A stretch of DNA of 64,000 nucleotides from Apostichopus japonicus (GCF_037975245.1 NC_092581.1:2614001-2678000); one strand, 5' to 3'; counted from the first letter of the stretch, positions 12,501-23,160 are shown. Notes: a model not told the origin generated them from the sequence alone. Numbers and translations: made by a program.

Positions 12501-13493
12501 CACAAAATATAATTCCAATTGATCAAGTCAAGACATCCTCCTTGGAAGAAATTTTTATTCAAGTGATGTGGTTTAAATTAACAGCATTTACTTAATCATT
12601 TGGACTCCACTATCAACATTTTGTCAACCAGACAATTTGCATATAATCATAGTCATGACAAATGCATACCAGAAAACTTATATATGGTCACTTTTTATTG
12701 TATTATTTGAATCCAAAAGATTGACCTGCCAAACTGATGAACTACCCTATCTTGGTATGGGGTCATGAATCAAAATAGTTCATCTTAAATTTTAACACCA
12801 TCGACTCGAAAGGCTGCAGGTCTGTAACACTTGACAGCTGTCAAAATTGTGTCAAAATTGGACCATAACTGGAAACTATTTGCTGAGCTCTTCATTTCGA
12901 CTGACAGACTAAAATTGCCAACACTTTCTAGAATAATGAACATGTTTTTGACAGTTGAAGAGTTCTCTGAAACTATAATAACTTCATAGGACAGTGGCAC
13001 CAGGGGGCAATAAATATTCTCCAGTACTTCCCTCAAATTGTAGGAAGCTTAAAAATTGCTAAAAGCAAATTTCAAATTTGGCATGTTCATTAAAGGTTTT
13101 AACCGTCCAAAGTTCCTCAGAAATTGAGTCCTTTTTAATTGGGGGACAAGGTTTTGGAGAGGGATAAGATTGACTCTTTTATGATGACTATTGAATGTAC
13201 ATTAAAAAATGTGGATTGCCCCCCCCCCCCCCCGGCCGTCCTCCCTACTTACATGAAAAGTCTAGATAACTATTTTTGCTTCTGGATATATCGTATTTTA
13301 TTACTAGACACCATGTGATTTCAGACTTTATGAGAATACTAGTGAGTATCAACACCTTACCTTTCCAAGAATATCTGAGGACAAATTTGAGCTGAGAGAC
13401 AACAAATTATTTCCATCTTTCAGACTTGACGATGAAAACCCTTTCAGATCTAGCTTGAATGATGGAGACAGATCAAGTGGTTGGTGTATGGTG
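195..13493 (-). CDS. PARP4: PARP4 (vault PARP), 5' half, multi-exon, incomplete at both ends
   Basis: PARP4 is the ADP-ribosyltransferase associated with vault particles. Exons in transcript order: 13361-13493, 12224-12347, 9746-9800, 8160-8298, 7319-7532, 6260-6329, 5269-5335, 3866-3961, 3245-3391, 2770-2895 and 195-377. They total 1354 nt (about 451 codons), and every junction keeps one open frame. Identification rests on the order BRCT domain, linker with KLDYQIAKSCYYK, regulatory helical domain with NLVDVIWVEAIG, then KAEVTLAKVKALL. This is the order and local similarity I recall for vertebrate PARP4. The donor of exon 7319-7532 (A|GTGCGT) is weak but is the only one that fits the phase. 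No start codon is visible in the frame of the first exon, so an upstream exon is missing. The catalytic, VIT, vWA and MVP-binding regions would lie left of the window. Confidence 0.85.
870..1060 (-). mobile_element. Dispersed repeat fragment carrying the shared palindromic module
   Basis: Read on the minus strand, about 941-1050 contains the recurring module: GTGCCGTTTCCGGCCATCT, then AAAATTTTCTTGTACGC, then the palindromic core GCGCCAACCCATGGTGGCGC, then TTAGATAG. The same module occurs at 1435-1535 (minus), 55155-55250 (plus) and 56060-56153 (plus). The segment 880-915 is shared, inverted, with about 2105-2130. No coding capacity or clear termini are seen. Confidence 0.5.
1341..1709. mobile_element. 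Short inverted-repeat element (MITE-like), about 0.37 kb
   Basis: The left end starts CAGGGGCGTCGGAAGC. The right end, read inward on the opposite strand, starts TAGGGGCGTCGGAGC. ATTAA lies just outside each end, so a target duplication is possible, but its exact length is unclear. The interior has no ORF. It includes one copy of the shared module, with a near-perfect palindrome at 1438-1472 (ACGCTACGCGCCA and its reverse complement around a short loop). Confidence 0.6.
2030..2140. repeat. G/C-tract repeat fragment
   Basis: The region has alternating runs of G and C (GGGGGGGATAT ... ATATCCCCCCCAT) that can fold back on each other. It is followed by GGATCGCCGCCCATGAAGA, which also occurs inverted near 885-910. 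It looks like the end of a dispersed element; the family is unknown to me. Confidence 0.4.
2455..2715. repeat. Degenerate AT-rich minisatellite, unit about 25-30 bp
   Basis: The words GTTACAATGAATAATCATTAG recur about nine times with substitutions and small indels (for example 2505, 2565, 2635 and 2680). It lies in a PARP4 intron and ends about 50 bp before exon 2770-2895. Confidence 0.75.
3050..3120 (+). repeat. Probable 3' tail of a dispersed retroelement
   Basis: GTAAAGCGCTTTGAG, then TGTGCTATATAAATATTA and a (TTA)n tail. This arrangement is a familiar 3' end for SINE- or LINE-type repeats in aquatic animals. The body of the element is not recognisable. Confidence 0.4.
3474..3546. repeat. 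(TA)n microsatellite
   Basis: About 70 bp of nearly pure TA dinucleotide, interrupted once near 3520. Confidence 0.95.
3553..3756 (-). mobile_element. Truncated copy of the MITE family found at 34314-34663
   Basis: The minus strand of this segment matches 34314-34505 over about 200 bp with small indels. It keeps the terminal sequence GGGCACATCCCTG at 3744-3756, but the other end is replaced by AT-rich DNA. It is non-coding and lies in a PARP4 intron. Confidence 0.75.
6480..7195. repeat. 173-bp polypyrimidine tandem repeat
   Basis: The anchor CTTCCGAATATTGTCC starts at 6651, 6824 and 6997, an exact 173-bp spacing, with a diverged copy at 6488. Over 700 bp the plus strand is almost entirely C and T. 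The long Ser/Pro/Leu reading frames across it come from the repeat and are not genes. In the minus-strand PARP4 transcript this is a purine-rich intron segment. Confidence 0.95.
7319..8298 (-). CDS. PARP4: PARP4 BRCT domain (two exons)
   Basis: Exon 8160-8298 encodes the first half of a BRCT fold: LKNWHVVLDLD (first strand), a lysine-rich helix with FKKRQEIKNDI, then NGGVLGFSV, where the paired glycines are the BRCT hallmark. Exon 7319-7532 continues at TTHLLVSHVNKKTYSFKRQ and ends the fold with VPVLDVDYLYDCLNNGR, which has the usual 'V...W/Y..C/S' pattern of the last helix. The junction is phase 0. BRCT domains bind phosphopeptides or partner proteins; in PARP4 this domain sits at the N-terminus. 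The acidic and lysine-rich tail of the second exon is probably linker. Confidence 0.85.
7541..7683. repeat. (AAT)n / (ATT)n trinucleotide repeat
   Basis: About 140 bp of AAT-type triplets with interruptions. It sits directly beside the acceptor of PARP4 exon 7319-7532. The poly-isoleucine frames here are artefacts. Confidence 0.95.
9554..9578. repeat. (AG)n microsatellite
   Basis: About twelve AG units in a PARP4 intron. Confidence 0.9.
9746..13493 (-). CDS. N-terminal serine/lysine-rich extension exons upstream of the PARP4 BRCT
   Basis: Three exons (13361-13493, 12224-12347 and 9746-9800) have good splice sites, and their phases connect them without stops into the BRCT exon at 8160-8298. 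They encode about 104 residues of low complexity: a Ser/Leu-rich stretch (GFSSSSLKDGNNLLSLSSN), a Gln/Lys/Gly-rich stretch (QPQKGGRKTGGLKAK) and an acidic-basic stretch (KDNEKEEPPVKIKR). No domain is recognised. As I recall, vertebrate PARP4 starts almost directly with the BRCT, so this is either a lineage-specific extension or an annotation trap. The frame has no ATG, so the true first exon is upstream and unresolved. Confidence 0.6.
9801..12223. other. PARP4 intron without recognised genes
   Basis: It contains a 13-base G run near 10018, a short TA repeat at 10652-10672, and a more GC-balanced block at 11060-11700 that interrupts the AT-rich background and may be old mobile-element sequence. 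No motif in that block was recognised. Confidence 0.4.
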
Positions 13494-15915
13494 CTGCAAA
13501 ATGAAAACAAACGTACAGTACTGTTTTCAAGGCAAAGTTAGATACAGTATGAAGTGCCGACTGGTTTCTGGTGAAGTGGCTAAATTTCTTGTCGGACAAT
13601 CTCAAATATCCTTGAGGTCATCCAAGTAAAGAGCAGTGGAATTGCTTTGTAGGTAATGAAAGCATTAAATGCCTAAATTTGAGAATGAAAATGGGAGTCA
13701 GGATCTTACTTTTCTAAGAGAGGGATTACATACAGCTGACCTCAGAGGGTACCATAATCGAGAACGAGTTGTGGATTAACGTTGAACACAAGAACCTTGA
13801 GCGAGCTCCAAAAATTCCTGATCGTTTTACAAATCAATTAGCCAGTTATAGTTGTATAGTGCACGCACCCCCCCCCCCCCTCCTCCCTTCTTTAGACTAA
13901 AAGGTCTGCTGTATAAACTTCAACTATAAAAGTTTCTTGAGATGACGTAATCAACCTGCCTTGGTCGTAAAATGACCTCTTTTCACCAATTAGTCTTCAA
14001 CGCCTGTGTTCATATTTTTTTTGTACTGTATGAAGGTCTTTGTGTGAACGCTGTATGATTAACTACACTGTAGACATGAAAATATTTCCACACAGTGTTT
14101 ACACAAAGAGCCTAATGGTGTTCAGAAGCTACAGTATGCAGGCTAAATGTTAGAGCCTAAGGTTGATTTACGATATGTGGCAGGTTGATTACGTAATCAA
14201 CAAACATTCCTAGCTATAACGTGCTATAATTGGAGCCAATAAAGCAGATCTTTAAGAATCATGCCTGTCTACACTTTTGTGGAAGTACAGTAAGCAAAGA
14301 TTTTGTGTTGCAGGGTCCTTTGAGCATTCACAAGTTCACACTACAATCTTGATTTCCATTGCAGGATCAGAATTCTCTCCAAATCCAATCAAGAGTGAAA
14401 GTTGATCCCCTTTGCCAGCATGCATACTCAAATGTGAGTTTTTGTAGGGACCTCCCATTGTACATGCCAACTGCTACCAATTTTAGGGCAACCCAACTTT
14501 GTTGATTGAGGACACTTAAAGGAAAGTCCATGTCACACAAACTAGGGACAAACAGAAAACGTTCTCAAAAATCCAGTTCTAGAAGGTACTTAATTATGAA
14601 TGGATCCATGTAACTATAAATTACTACATTTATTGTTTCTCCCACATGAGAGTTTAAATATTCATAAAGAGTACTAATTGTACTGTAGGTTATTTGACAA
14701 TCTAAAATGCTGCATTCATACATTAGGTACATGTAAAATATTTATGTGGATGTAAAATCTTAGCAAGTATGCAAATTGACGTTAGGTAAAAAAAAATTGA
14801 AAATTTACGCCATGACAGCATCTGGTACCTGGTCATGAGCGGAAATTAGTTTTATTAGGATATGATATTGTAATAAATAATAGTTTTTGTTCTACCAAAC
14901 AAACTATACAATAGCCAATATATATCTTACCACAAGCCATGCCCATTTTAACTCAGAAAGATATGGCTTTGCAAATTTCCAGAAATGTTATCTCAACTCT
15001 ATCCTTGAAAAGGCTTGAAAGGATTTGTGGGTCTACATATTATGTCACAATTCATTGATTTATCCACTAATGCCCGGTCCTGCTACAGACTAAAGTTACG
15101 CCTAAGCATAACTCTCACTGTTCCTATTACTATAGTCGAATCCTAGGGTAGGTAACAAATTTGGAATTTAGATGCAGGCCTACAGTAGGCTAGGTCTATC
15201 ATATGACTGTGTGCGTGTTGAAACCAACACTAAATAAAAGTAGTATATACTTGGTAGTAGTACTGAAGGACGGCAAATGCAAAGCACAAACGATTAAATG
15301 TTTTACTTCGTAAATCACCTTAATGGTAGTAGACCAAGCGAGCTACCTCCACCGGTTTCCATTATGTGGTGAGAAGTTGATAGGTCTATTGTCGACAAGT
15401 GTAGAATGAAAGAACATTTTCAAGAACATTTCATCGTGACGGCCAATTGAGTTCCGGGTTGCTGTTATTATTCCTTCGTTAGTCGAGTCTGGGAACAACT
15501 TACCTAGTATACTAAGTGACGTCATTTCTTAAAATAGAAATGGTTGTCATACCCATCCGAGGCCATAAAAGAAACATTTACGAAGATCGATAAGTCCAAA
15601 TGTTCATAAACGACAACAGCAAATATTATTCTCAATGTTATAAATTTTAATGGATAGGGATTTCGCTCCCATGCCATGGGTTCATTCACATTACGTGTTG
15701 GCATTGCAGATTAATCAATTGTGTAACCTGCGGCATGCTGACCAGCGCTAGTAGTAGAAACGTAAAATAACGTTCTGGTACTATTACTATACAGTTGGAA
15801 GTCTGACCTCAATATATGACCGTTACTAGCAAATTTTCGAGCACAGCTACTTGACCCGGAAGTAATTGTTTCGCGCAAATCCGGTTCTACGGACTTCGGT
15901 TCGCTACTTCCATGT
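13494..15915. other. Upstream region of PARP4; presumed 5' end lies here
   Basis: No coding exon could be linked in phase to 13361-13493. A minus-strand ATG with a good donor (CTAG|GTAAGTT, boundary at 15503/15504) leaves one base over, while the next known exon needs two. It could be a 5' exon only if another exon intervenes. The last 600 bp are richer in CpG, fitting a promoter shared with the plus-strand exon at 15916. Confidence 0.4.
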
Positions 15916-16299
15916 ATGGATGTAATCGATAAAATTCGCAAACATCCCAATGTCATTCGGGTTTACGAGTATCGTAGCTCGATAAAGGATACTTTAGAGA
16001 CTCAAATACGATCATTTCCGGAAAGAAACGAAGATTTTACCAATAGAACAGTGCATTTTCTTATCGACGACCAACGCAAAAACATAAAGGTAAGTCAAAT
16101 CGAGTCGACGTCTATCGTTATGTGACTTTCGCGTCTTAGACAACTTTTAACCGTAAAAATAGCATTTCTGTAATATATAAGCTTGAATCTTACTCATATT
16201 TTTCAGAAAAGTTGTAACTCCCCCGAAAAGTGTGATTTTTTGGTCAACGAAAATGGTGCTCCTATGTGGTTTTGGTTGCCCCTAATACATGTATCCTAA
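15916..16299 (+). CDS. Candidate small two-exon gene, unknown function
   Basis: Exon 1 (15916-16089) starts with ATG and encodes 58 charged, protein-like residues (MDVIDKIRKHPNVIRVYEYR ... HFLIDDQRKNIK), ending at a strong donor AAG|GTAAGT. A pyrimidine-rich acceptor (TTTTTCAG) precedes 16207. From there the frame continues in phase 0 with KSCNSPEKCDFLVNENGAP and MWFWLPL, and stops at 16297-16299. This gives 89 residues, or more if exon 2 splices onward. No family is recognised. It lies close to where the PARP4 5' end is expected, on the opposite strand. The sequence around the exon 1 donor resembles about 50 bp near 20080-20130. It could be the start of a longer gene, a relic or a chance ORF. 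Confidence 0.4.
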
Positions 16300-17346
16300 C
16301 GTACATAATACACATATACACGAAAGCACCGTATCCTATAACGTGCAGCCTAGCGCTATATGTCGACTATGATGTAGCTAGTGCTAGATTTGCAACGTCT
16401 CGTATTTTTCGTAATCTTTCTATTCGGCATAGATTCCCTTCATTTTTTTGCGTTAATATGGAAAAATCAGGGAGTTGATAAGTCACGGTACTACTTATGG
16501 CTACTAAATAGTTAAAATTTAAAAATTCGAGGGCATAGCGGACAGTAATATTACCAGTACAAGCCTAGGCTAGCCTATAGGCCTAGTAGTACTTTTGTAT
16601 TTACTAAAGTAATATACTACGACAAGTTTTTACTACAGGTAGGCCCTAGCCTAGTTTTAGTAATACTAGAATACCTGCATAGTTTAGTCCAATTTTAATA
16701 ACGGACTAAGGCTTATAACCTTTAGTTCTTAGCCTACGCCTTCTTGTCCTTGTGTAATAATTCTAAGGGGCCTGTTCTTGAAAAGATTTGGACTGCATAA
16801 GATACAATTTAGTATTATTATTATTATTATACAAAAATTATTAGTAATACTAGTAGACTGCCTTTGTACTATGTATAAGTTAAGATCATGGCTTATTATG
16901 AGTTTTATTAAAGCTGGACTGGGTGAAAATTTCCTCCATCCTGGGATCGGGATCCATTTCAATGTCACTTTGTTACAAGTGTTCAAGACCGTTATTAGAT
17001 CCATGACTTAAGTCTAGGCCCAATTCCCTATGCTTAATATGTAGTTAGGTAGAGCAAGATACGTAACACAGAAATAAAACTAGCTTGCTCTATACTGCTT
17101 ACACTTTATACTTATTGCTATTACAGTTAGACCTACTGCTGGTACTTGAGAACAATTGCACCTCATAGAGCCATGCAGTTGTACATAGCTACTTATAATT
17201 CCAGGTGACTTAAACAATATCAGGGATCATTTTGTGACAACATGTTTTGCTGTTAACGAGAGTTTACGATCTTTTTATTGTTAAGTTGTTTTCTATGATA
17301 GGTACAGTAGTAGAAGTACTTAGTCATTCACGTACAGTCTTCCCTA

Positions 17347-17378
17347 TGTGTGTGTGTGTGTGTGTGTGTCACACACAG
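17347..17378. repeat. (TG)n microsatellite
   Basis: About eleven TG units followed by a short CA run, forming a small foldback. Confidence 0.85.
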
Positions 17379-18079
17379 ATTTCTCTAAGGTGCTTTCCCA
17401 TGTATATATTACCAAAAAAAAGTTATTCCCAAAAAGAAGAAAAGTTTCATTCACTATTAAATTTGTTTTGTTATGTACAGTATAATGACTAACATTGCAA
17501 AATGCAGTTCCACTGGTATTAAGTATTAGCCCAGAGAGCTTCCAGAGTTTATTACATCCCCATGTTTATTATCCTCATATCTGTAGTCTCCATATAAGAG
17601 TTTATTTATAGAAATCTGTTAATAAATGTAGTCTCACATTCTATTTAATACTATATATCTTTAAGCTCCTAGCTGTGTTATATGTACCCGTAGTAAGAAG
17701 GAATGCAGCCTGTGGATCAGTTAAGTGCCTGTTGTTACAACTCTGCTCCAAACTATTGTTTGTTTAATCAGGTTGTATTATTAGTGTGCTACCTTTAAGC
17801 AATTTTGTTTTCTATATATATGTAATTTACATTTTTCCTCAGTTTCTGTTATATTCTTATAGAAAGAACAAGTTGTGTGCAGCAACAGGCTGTAATATAC
17901 TCAGCAGTCTCATGCCTATTTTCTAGCTAACTCGAACAGGTTACTGGCCCAGACACATACACTGGAAGTTAACTGTGTAGAATAGATTGTTGTTTGGAAT
18001 TTATGTGCTGATTTTGGAACCATTTCTTGGGAAATGTCGGTACTTAAATTGGTTAATTTAGTCGTGACAACTGACCAAT

Positions 18080-18551
18080 ATGGCTGGAACAACAGAAGAT
18101 ATGACGTGGAAAATTAACAAAATGGATGGCTCGAACTGGCTGACATGGAATTTCCAGATGAGACATTTGTTTCTTGCAAAAGACCTGTGGGCTATGAGGA
18201 TGGCTCAGGAAAGTTGGGGGTTACTGTATGTGAGAAGTAGAAGAGTGCAAACTTGAAAAGACACAACTGGCATTTTTCACCATTGTGCTTGCAATAGCAT
18301 CTAGTCAGCTGGAATTTATTACAACAAGTGACAAACCAAGTGATGCTTAGGATGCCTTGCGTACTCTGTTCGAAAAGGATTCTCTAACCAACAAAATTCA
18401 GCTCAAGAAAAAGTACCTCAGAACTGAAATGGCAGAGGGCAAGTCAGTTGGAAATAATTTGAATTATATGAAAGGAATTATGGATCGTTGTGCTGCTATT
18501 GGTGCTCCTATTTCTGAAGAAGACCAGGTTGTTAAAGTTATAGGTCAAGTT
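18080..18551 (+). pseudogene. Ty1/copia retrotransposon gag fragment, disrupted
   Basis: The first frame reads WKINKMDGSNWLTWNFQMRH then LFLAKDLW, the typical start of a Copia gag (UBN2/DUF4219 type). A second frame continues with KTQLAFFTIVLAIASSQLEF, an in-frame stop, then LRTLFEKDSLTNKIQLKKKY and later EGKSVGNNLNYMKGI. At least one frameshift and one stop separate the pieces. No protease, integrase, reverse transcriptase or LTRs were found nearby. It is a dead insertion between the small candidate gene and NDUFAF4. Confidence 0.8.
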
Positions 18552-20063
18552 TGGACTTATTTATTTACTTTCTAGTTTCTACTCTTACCTTTTACTTTTA
18601 TATATTTGTCTTTTAATTTTAATCTTATGCTATATCTTATGCTATATGTCACAGGTATATCTCACCATTTCAAAGTTACAAAACTATCCATCCTGCCACC
18701 TGAACTGTTGTTGCTATGTCATGCCTTCACTATGCCACCTTGAAATACCCTTTCCAGTCATAATGCACTTGACATTGTGTGTGATTTTTTTTCAGACAAT
18801 ATTATTGTATGAAGTCTTCACAGTATGAAGTGTGTTTCATTTCAAGAAGTATTCAAATTTTGTTAAGCTATTCCTTCCATTTGAACAAAGTATTTCACTT
18901 TGAAGTGATCGAAGTAATTTATATTTCATGCCCATATTTTCTCAGGACATTAAAACATGTTCTTTCATGGAGAGTGTCACACCAAATGTTTTTGTTTTCT
19001 TTTTTCTGTTGCTTAAAGTGCCTTATTGTTACAGTTATACAATCAATAAAAAACCAGGCAACTCTATTTCCACTGTTGACTAATGTTCTACTATGCATGT
19101 GCAAAAGAAAAAGAAAACAGCCCTACTCAAAATATTTGGTCAGAGTATCCATAGAACGTAATGTATCCAAACACGTCCTGTGTACTGAAAGTCCGCTTTT
19201 AATTAAAGTCCCCATATGTGGCAAAACCACCTCATCCCTCCAAAATACCCTAACTCTTCCCAAAGCTGGTGAACACCACACCCATCCCAAAGCTGGGAAA
19301 CTCAAAACCCTTCCCCAAATCCGCTAAGCACCACATTCCCTCCCCCAAAACCCCTAAAAACACCACACCCCTCCCCTAAACAACACACCCCTACCCAAGC
19401 ACAGTACTTAACTCCAATATTGACAAGTGGTTATGTAGTGTGATACATGAACCAAACAAGGATTGGTATTGACTGGAAAACTGTTAACTGATATTTATTG
19501 ATGAATATAAGCAACAGATGAGTACCCAGCTTTGCAGAATCTCACTGAGTAAGGGCTACTGTGGAATTATGGTAAGTGGGTAAGTATAAATCATTTGGTA
19601 TTGTAGGTATAAATCATTCGGAATTGTTGGAAGTTCCTTAGAAAACAACTAGAAATAAGGTTTGGCCTAGGCCATGTTACCTTTGTATATTCGACATGTG
19701 GTATGACCCCTTCAGTTTTGACAACAGATTCGGGAAAATTTGTGTTACCTTAATAGTTACCACCATTAATTTAGCTAGAAAGGAAACACCATCTCCCTTG
19801 CCCCCTCCCCATTTTGTCTCTCTTACCCCTCCCATACGCAGCTCTCAGTAATTTCACATTTTACCTAATCATATATTAGAATTTGGGACAAAATTTCTTC
19901 AAAACCTTAGCACAACTTACATTACGCCACAAAACCTAACATTCCTAATAGACCGTACACTAAAGGAATGGGTTCCACTACATTGAAAACGATTTGAGTG
20001 AAGTCTTGTCGGTAGTAGCCCATAGCATGCAAACGGCTTGGCGAAAGTCTACGTAATTTCAAA

Positions 20064-20135
20064 ATGGCGGCGACAGCAACAAAATCGCCGAGTCGAGGTA
20101 ATCGTTTTGTGACTGGCCGTCTTAGACAACCATTT
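20064..20135 (+). other. CpG-rich segment similar to the exon 1 border at 16090-16145
   Basis: An ATG in good context (AAAATGGCGGCG) opens a frame beginning MAATATKSPSR. The following 50 bp (GTGACTGGCCGTCTTAGACA and flanks) match 16120-16145 at roughly 80 percent identity by eye. It may be a second start region upstream of NDUFAF4 or a shared dispersed sequence. Coding status is doubtful. Confidence 0.3.
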
Positions 20136-20601
20136 CACCTAATCTTTACAGCATCATGTAGGAGAGTACAAGATCCACAAATGGGAGAATTTTTTTGCTG
20201 TAACTCTCTTTCGTTGGTTCGTTTTGACCTATTTTGTGTCAGTTAGGAATACATGTGTGAGGACGAAGTTGGATTGCAATCGTTGTTTCATAGGTTTTCG
20301 TTGATTTTTTCTCGGGTATCTTTGCCCTACCATACATTGGAATTACTTTTAATCCATTCTGTGAGGTTCCGGTAAGTTGTAAACTATCAATGTCTGTAAA
20401 TTCTGTGAGTGAAACGTAGGACCGAGTTTACGTAAAATGCGGGCAAATTCAAATTTAATGATATGCGTGATCGTTGATCATTCTTCGAGGTCACGGGGTC
20501 AGACTCCCAACTGTATAGTAATAGAGCAAAGTCCTTGCCGTACGCGTGTTGCATGATACAGCGAACCAAAAACCTACTGACCTTGCCAATAAATAAAAGC
20601 G

Positions 20602-22772
20602 ATGGGAAACGTCTTTCGTAGGGGCTGGCGGAATTTCAATGTGGAAAATCGTGCCCACAAATTCATCGAGAAACACAGTGATAAGCCATTAGCTCCACCG
20701 AAATATCCCGAATCGCAGAAAATGGTGCAACATGTCGAAGAAAGTATGTGTTTGTTAACCACATTTAACTTAAGTGGAAATTTGCAAATATGATCTAAGC
20801 GGAGTTCTTAAAAAATAATGCTAACGTAGAATAAAGTTCACAACCCAATAACCAATTTCACCATCAGTAAGAGTAATATTAAAACTAGCCTCACCCCATC
20901 CTCTGTTGGAATGTCATTTGTTTAATCATATATGGTACCAGTTTTGCGAAATACTTGTAGGCCTAGGCCTATGTGCATTATGACCATGACTGAATGTAAA
21001 CAAGATCGTGGACATACCTGTACATTAAAATGAAAATATGAAGGTCTAATCATCTCAATATTGTCTCTGCCTCGTTTGACATAACCAGTTCTTGAAACGA
21101 CAATGCTAGCTTGTTAGCCATAAGTCAGATCTATACTAACAAGTATACTAATAAGTAATATCACAACTTAAAATTGGTTTACAAAAGATTAGAAATGCAC
21201 ATTATTTTAACTGAATTTCAATTTTTATCCTATGAGTGTATCCTGGTTTAAACGTTTTTAAATCTTTCTTTAAGAAGGTTTTCCAAAGGCTATGCAAGAG
21301 CACCTACAAAAGAATGCCCAGCTGCTAGATAGGCTGAAGGATGTGAAAGTAGACTCCACAGATGTGGAAGGGAAAGTAAGTAATGATGAAACGGATTGCT
21401 AAACCTTTTTTTTTTCTTGTGGTGCAGGTAATGATGAAAATAGTGCTTTATTCCATACAAATTCTTTGGAGTAAGTATAGCCTCATCCAAAAATAAGTGT
21501 ATTTAACTGGCGATGAGCATTTAATATCACTTGATGGCGGTACAGACATTAGTAAAGAGTTTTGTGCAAATAAGACTACTCTTAGGTTTTTCTGTCAGAG
21601 AATAGCAGATCTGTGTTTGTAAAATCAATTTAATTTTATTGTATTGAAGGAGCCTACCATTACATTCATTTTTCTTCCCCCTTCCCCATAATTTTCCAGT
21701 CTTTAGGGATAGAAATAGACAAAGACATCCCCTCTGAGGCCGAAAGATCCCTCCCACTGTCGAGATCCGGCGATGGGAGTCCAGACCTATTCCCAGACGA
21801 GGTGCCTGCAGGTCGAATATCTGTCCAGAAGGCTATGGAACTTCTTGCCAAACATAAGCAAGATAAAGAGGTAAAGACATATATACATGTAAACAACCAT
21901 GCGGACTTGTAGTGAGTCGGACGTCCGCACTTGTATTCTTCTAGGATAGCTGCCTGTATTTGTACTCGTCTTTATGGATCTATAGTAATACTCAGGACAT
22001 TTGTAGAATCTAGTTTAGATTCTAGTGCAATATGAAGACCTCATCCTCACACTAGAGTCTGCTACTCATACTCAAACTAAGAGGAGTTCTAGTTATACTC
22101 ATCATACTCATGCTGAACGTACAACAAGTCTGCCACCTGGTGTGTTTTATTATTATGATTATTATTATATTTATTATTTTATATACCAGAATTTTTATAA
22201 ACAGGAACCATACTAGCATCGTATTTAACACAAGACAAACCTTCAGGGCCTTTGTAACTGATACACAAAATTTGAACACTATTTGTTTCCTGATCTGCTT
22301 GCTCCTTTTAATAGTTCACATACATGTCTAATGTCTCACAGTAATGGCTATATGGGTTCTCGTTTTGAAAGAGATGAGCTTGTGCTTGTAGTCAGGTTGT
22401 GAGACAGAGTGTAAGTTGTATTTATCAGTATAAAAACATTTCAAATTCAGTGATCTCATAAGTGATGTTAAATAAATGATGATGAAGCAGGCTGTAGTAC
22501 AGATGGTAAATATTCAGTTATCATCTTCTGAGCTCTTTTCGGGGTTGGAAGGGGGGGGGGTTCATTGGAATGAACACATTATGCTACTTTAACTATCCCC
22601 TTCTCCACAGAAATGGACAGCTGAGAGGTTGGCACAGGATTGCAAGCTAGACTTGACGGACACAGAGAACATCCTCGATAACTTCCAAGCGTTCAAGATC
22701 ATCCCGCAGAATCCAAACGACCCAAACCCAAAGTTACCGATTTATGAAAAGAGGCAACTTTCAGCAGACTGA
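20602..22772 (+). CDS. NDUFAF4: NDUFAF4, mitochondrial complex I assembly factor
   Basis: Coding exons are 20602-20743, 21278-21375 (or 21275), 21700-21870 and 22611-22772. They join in phase to about 190 aa, against 175 in human. The N-terminus MGNVFRRGWRNFNVENRAHK matches the family signature 'RG.RNFN.ENRA'. The C-terminal half has PAGRISVQKAMELLAKHK, KWTAERLAQDCKLDLTDTEN and a 'F..F.I.P' segment, as in vertebrate NDUFAF4. The protein acts with NDUFAF3 in early assembly of the complex I matrix arm. Exon 2 starts at a tandem acceptor (TAAG then AAG), so forms with or without one extra codon are possible. The middle of the protein is poorly conserved, as usual for the family. The four splice junctions and the stop are unambiguous apart from that acceptor. 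Confidence 0.92.
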
Positions 22773-23160
22773 GGAAAGAAGACTCCTTTGATGCAAAAGA
22801 GAAATGGAGAGGACATAAAAAGATGTTGATGATGCAAAGAGAGAATTGAAGTCAGAGAGATAGAGGAAGTTATTTGGAGTGGCATAGAACATCTTTGCAA
22901 TTTAATGTTGCTTAGAAGACGACCGTCTTTCAAAAGTTCTCTCATCCAGTATTTTACAGAATACGTGTGTGTTGCGAGCGGCGGTGTGATATTCAAACAA
23001 GATGGTCATAATTCCAGTGAACAATTAAATAGCTCTAGGACTTCATTCACTGTAGAAAACCGACTAAATATGGTGACATATTTAATAATAGAAAACAATG
23101 CAAAAATTATTATTTTAGGTTTGTTTGAAAAGGGTTGTTTTCTACAAGTTAATAAATGAA
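22773..23160 (+). other. NDUFAF4 3' UTR with candidate poly(A) signal
   Basis: Untranslated sequence after the stop. An AATAAA hexamer lies at 23151-23156, about 380 bp downstream, and is the first clear polyadenylation signal. Confidence 0.5.

Noticed and set aside
15504-15525. Minus-strand MTSLSILG with a good GTAAGT donor as PARP4 first exon
   Set aside because: Leaves one base at the junction where exon 13361-13493 needs two; splicing them gives an early stop. Only possible with an intervening exon.
20387-20762. Minus-strand frames overlapping NDUFAF4 exon 1
   Set aside because: Shadow frames of the plus-strand coding exon and its 5' flank.
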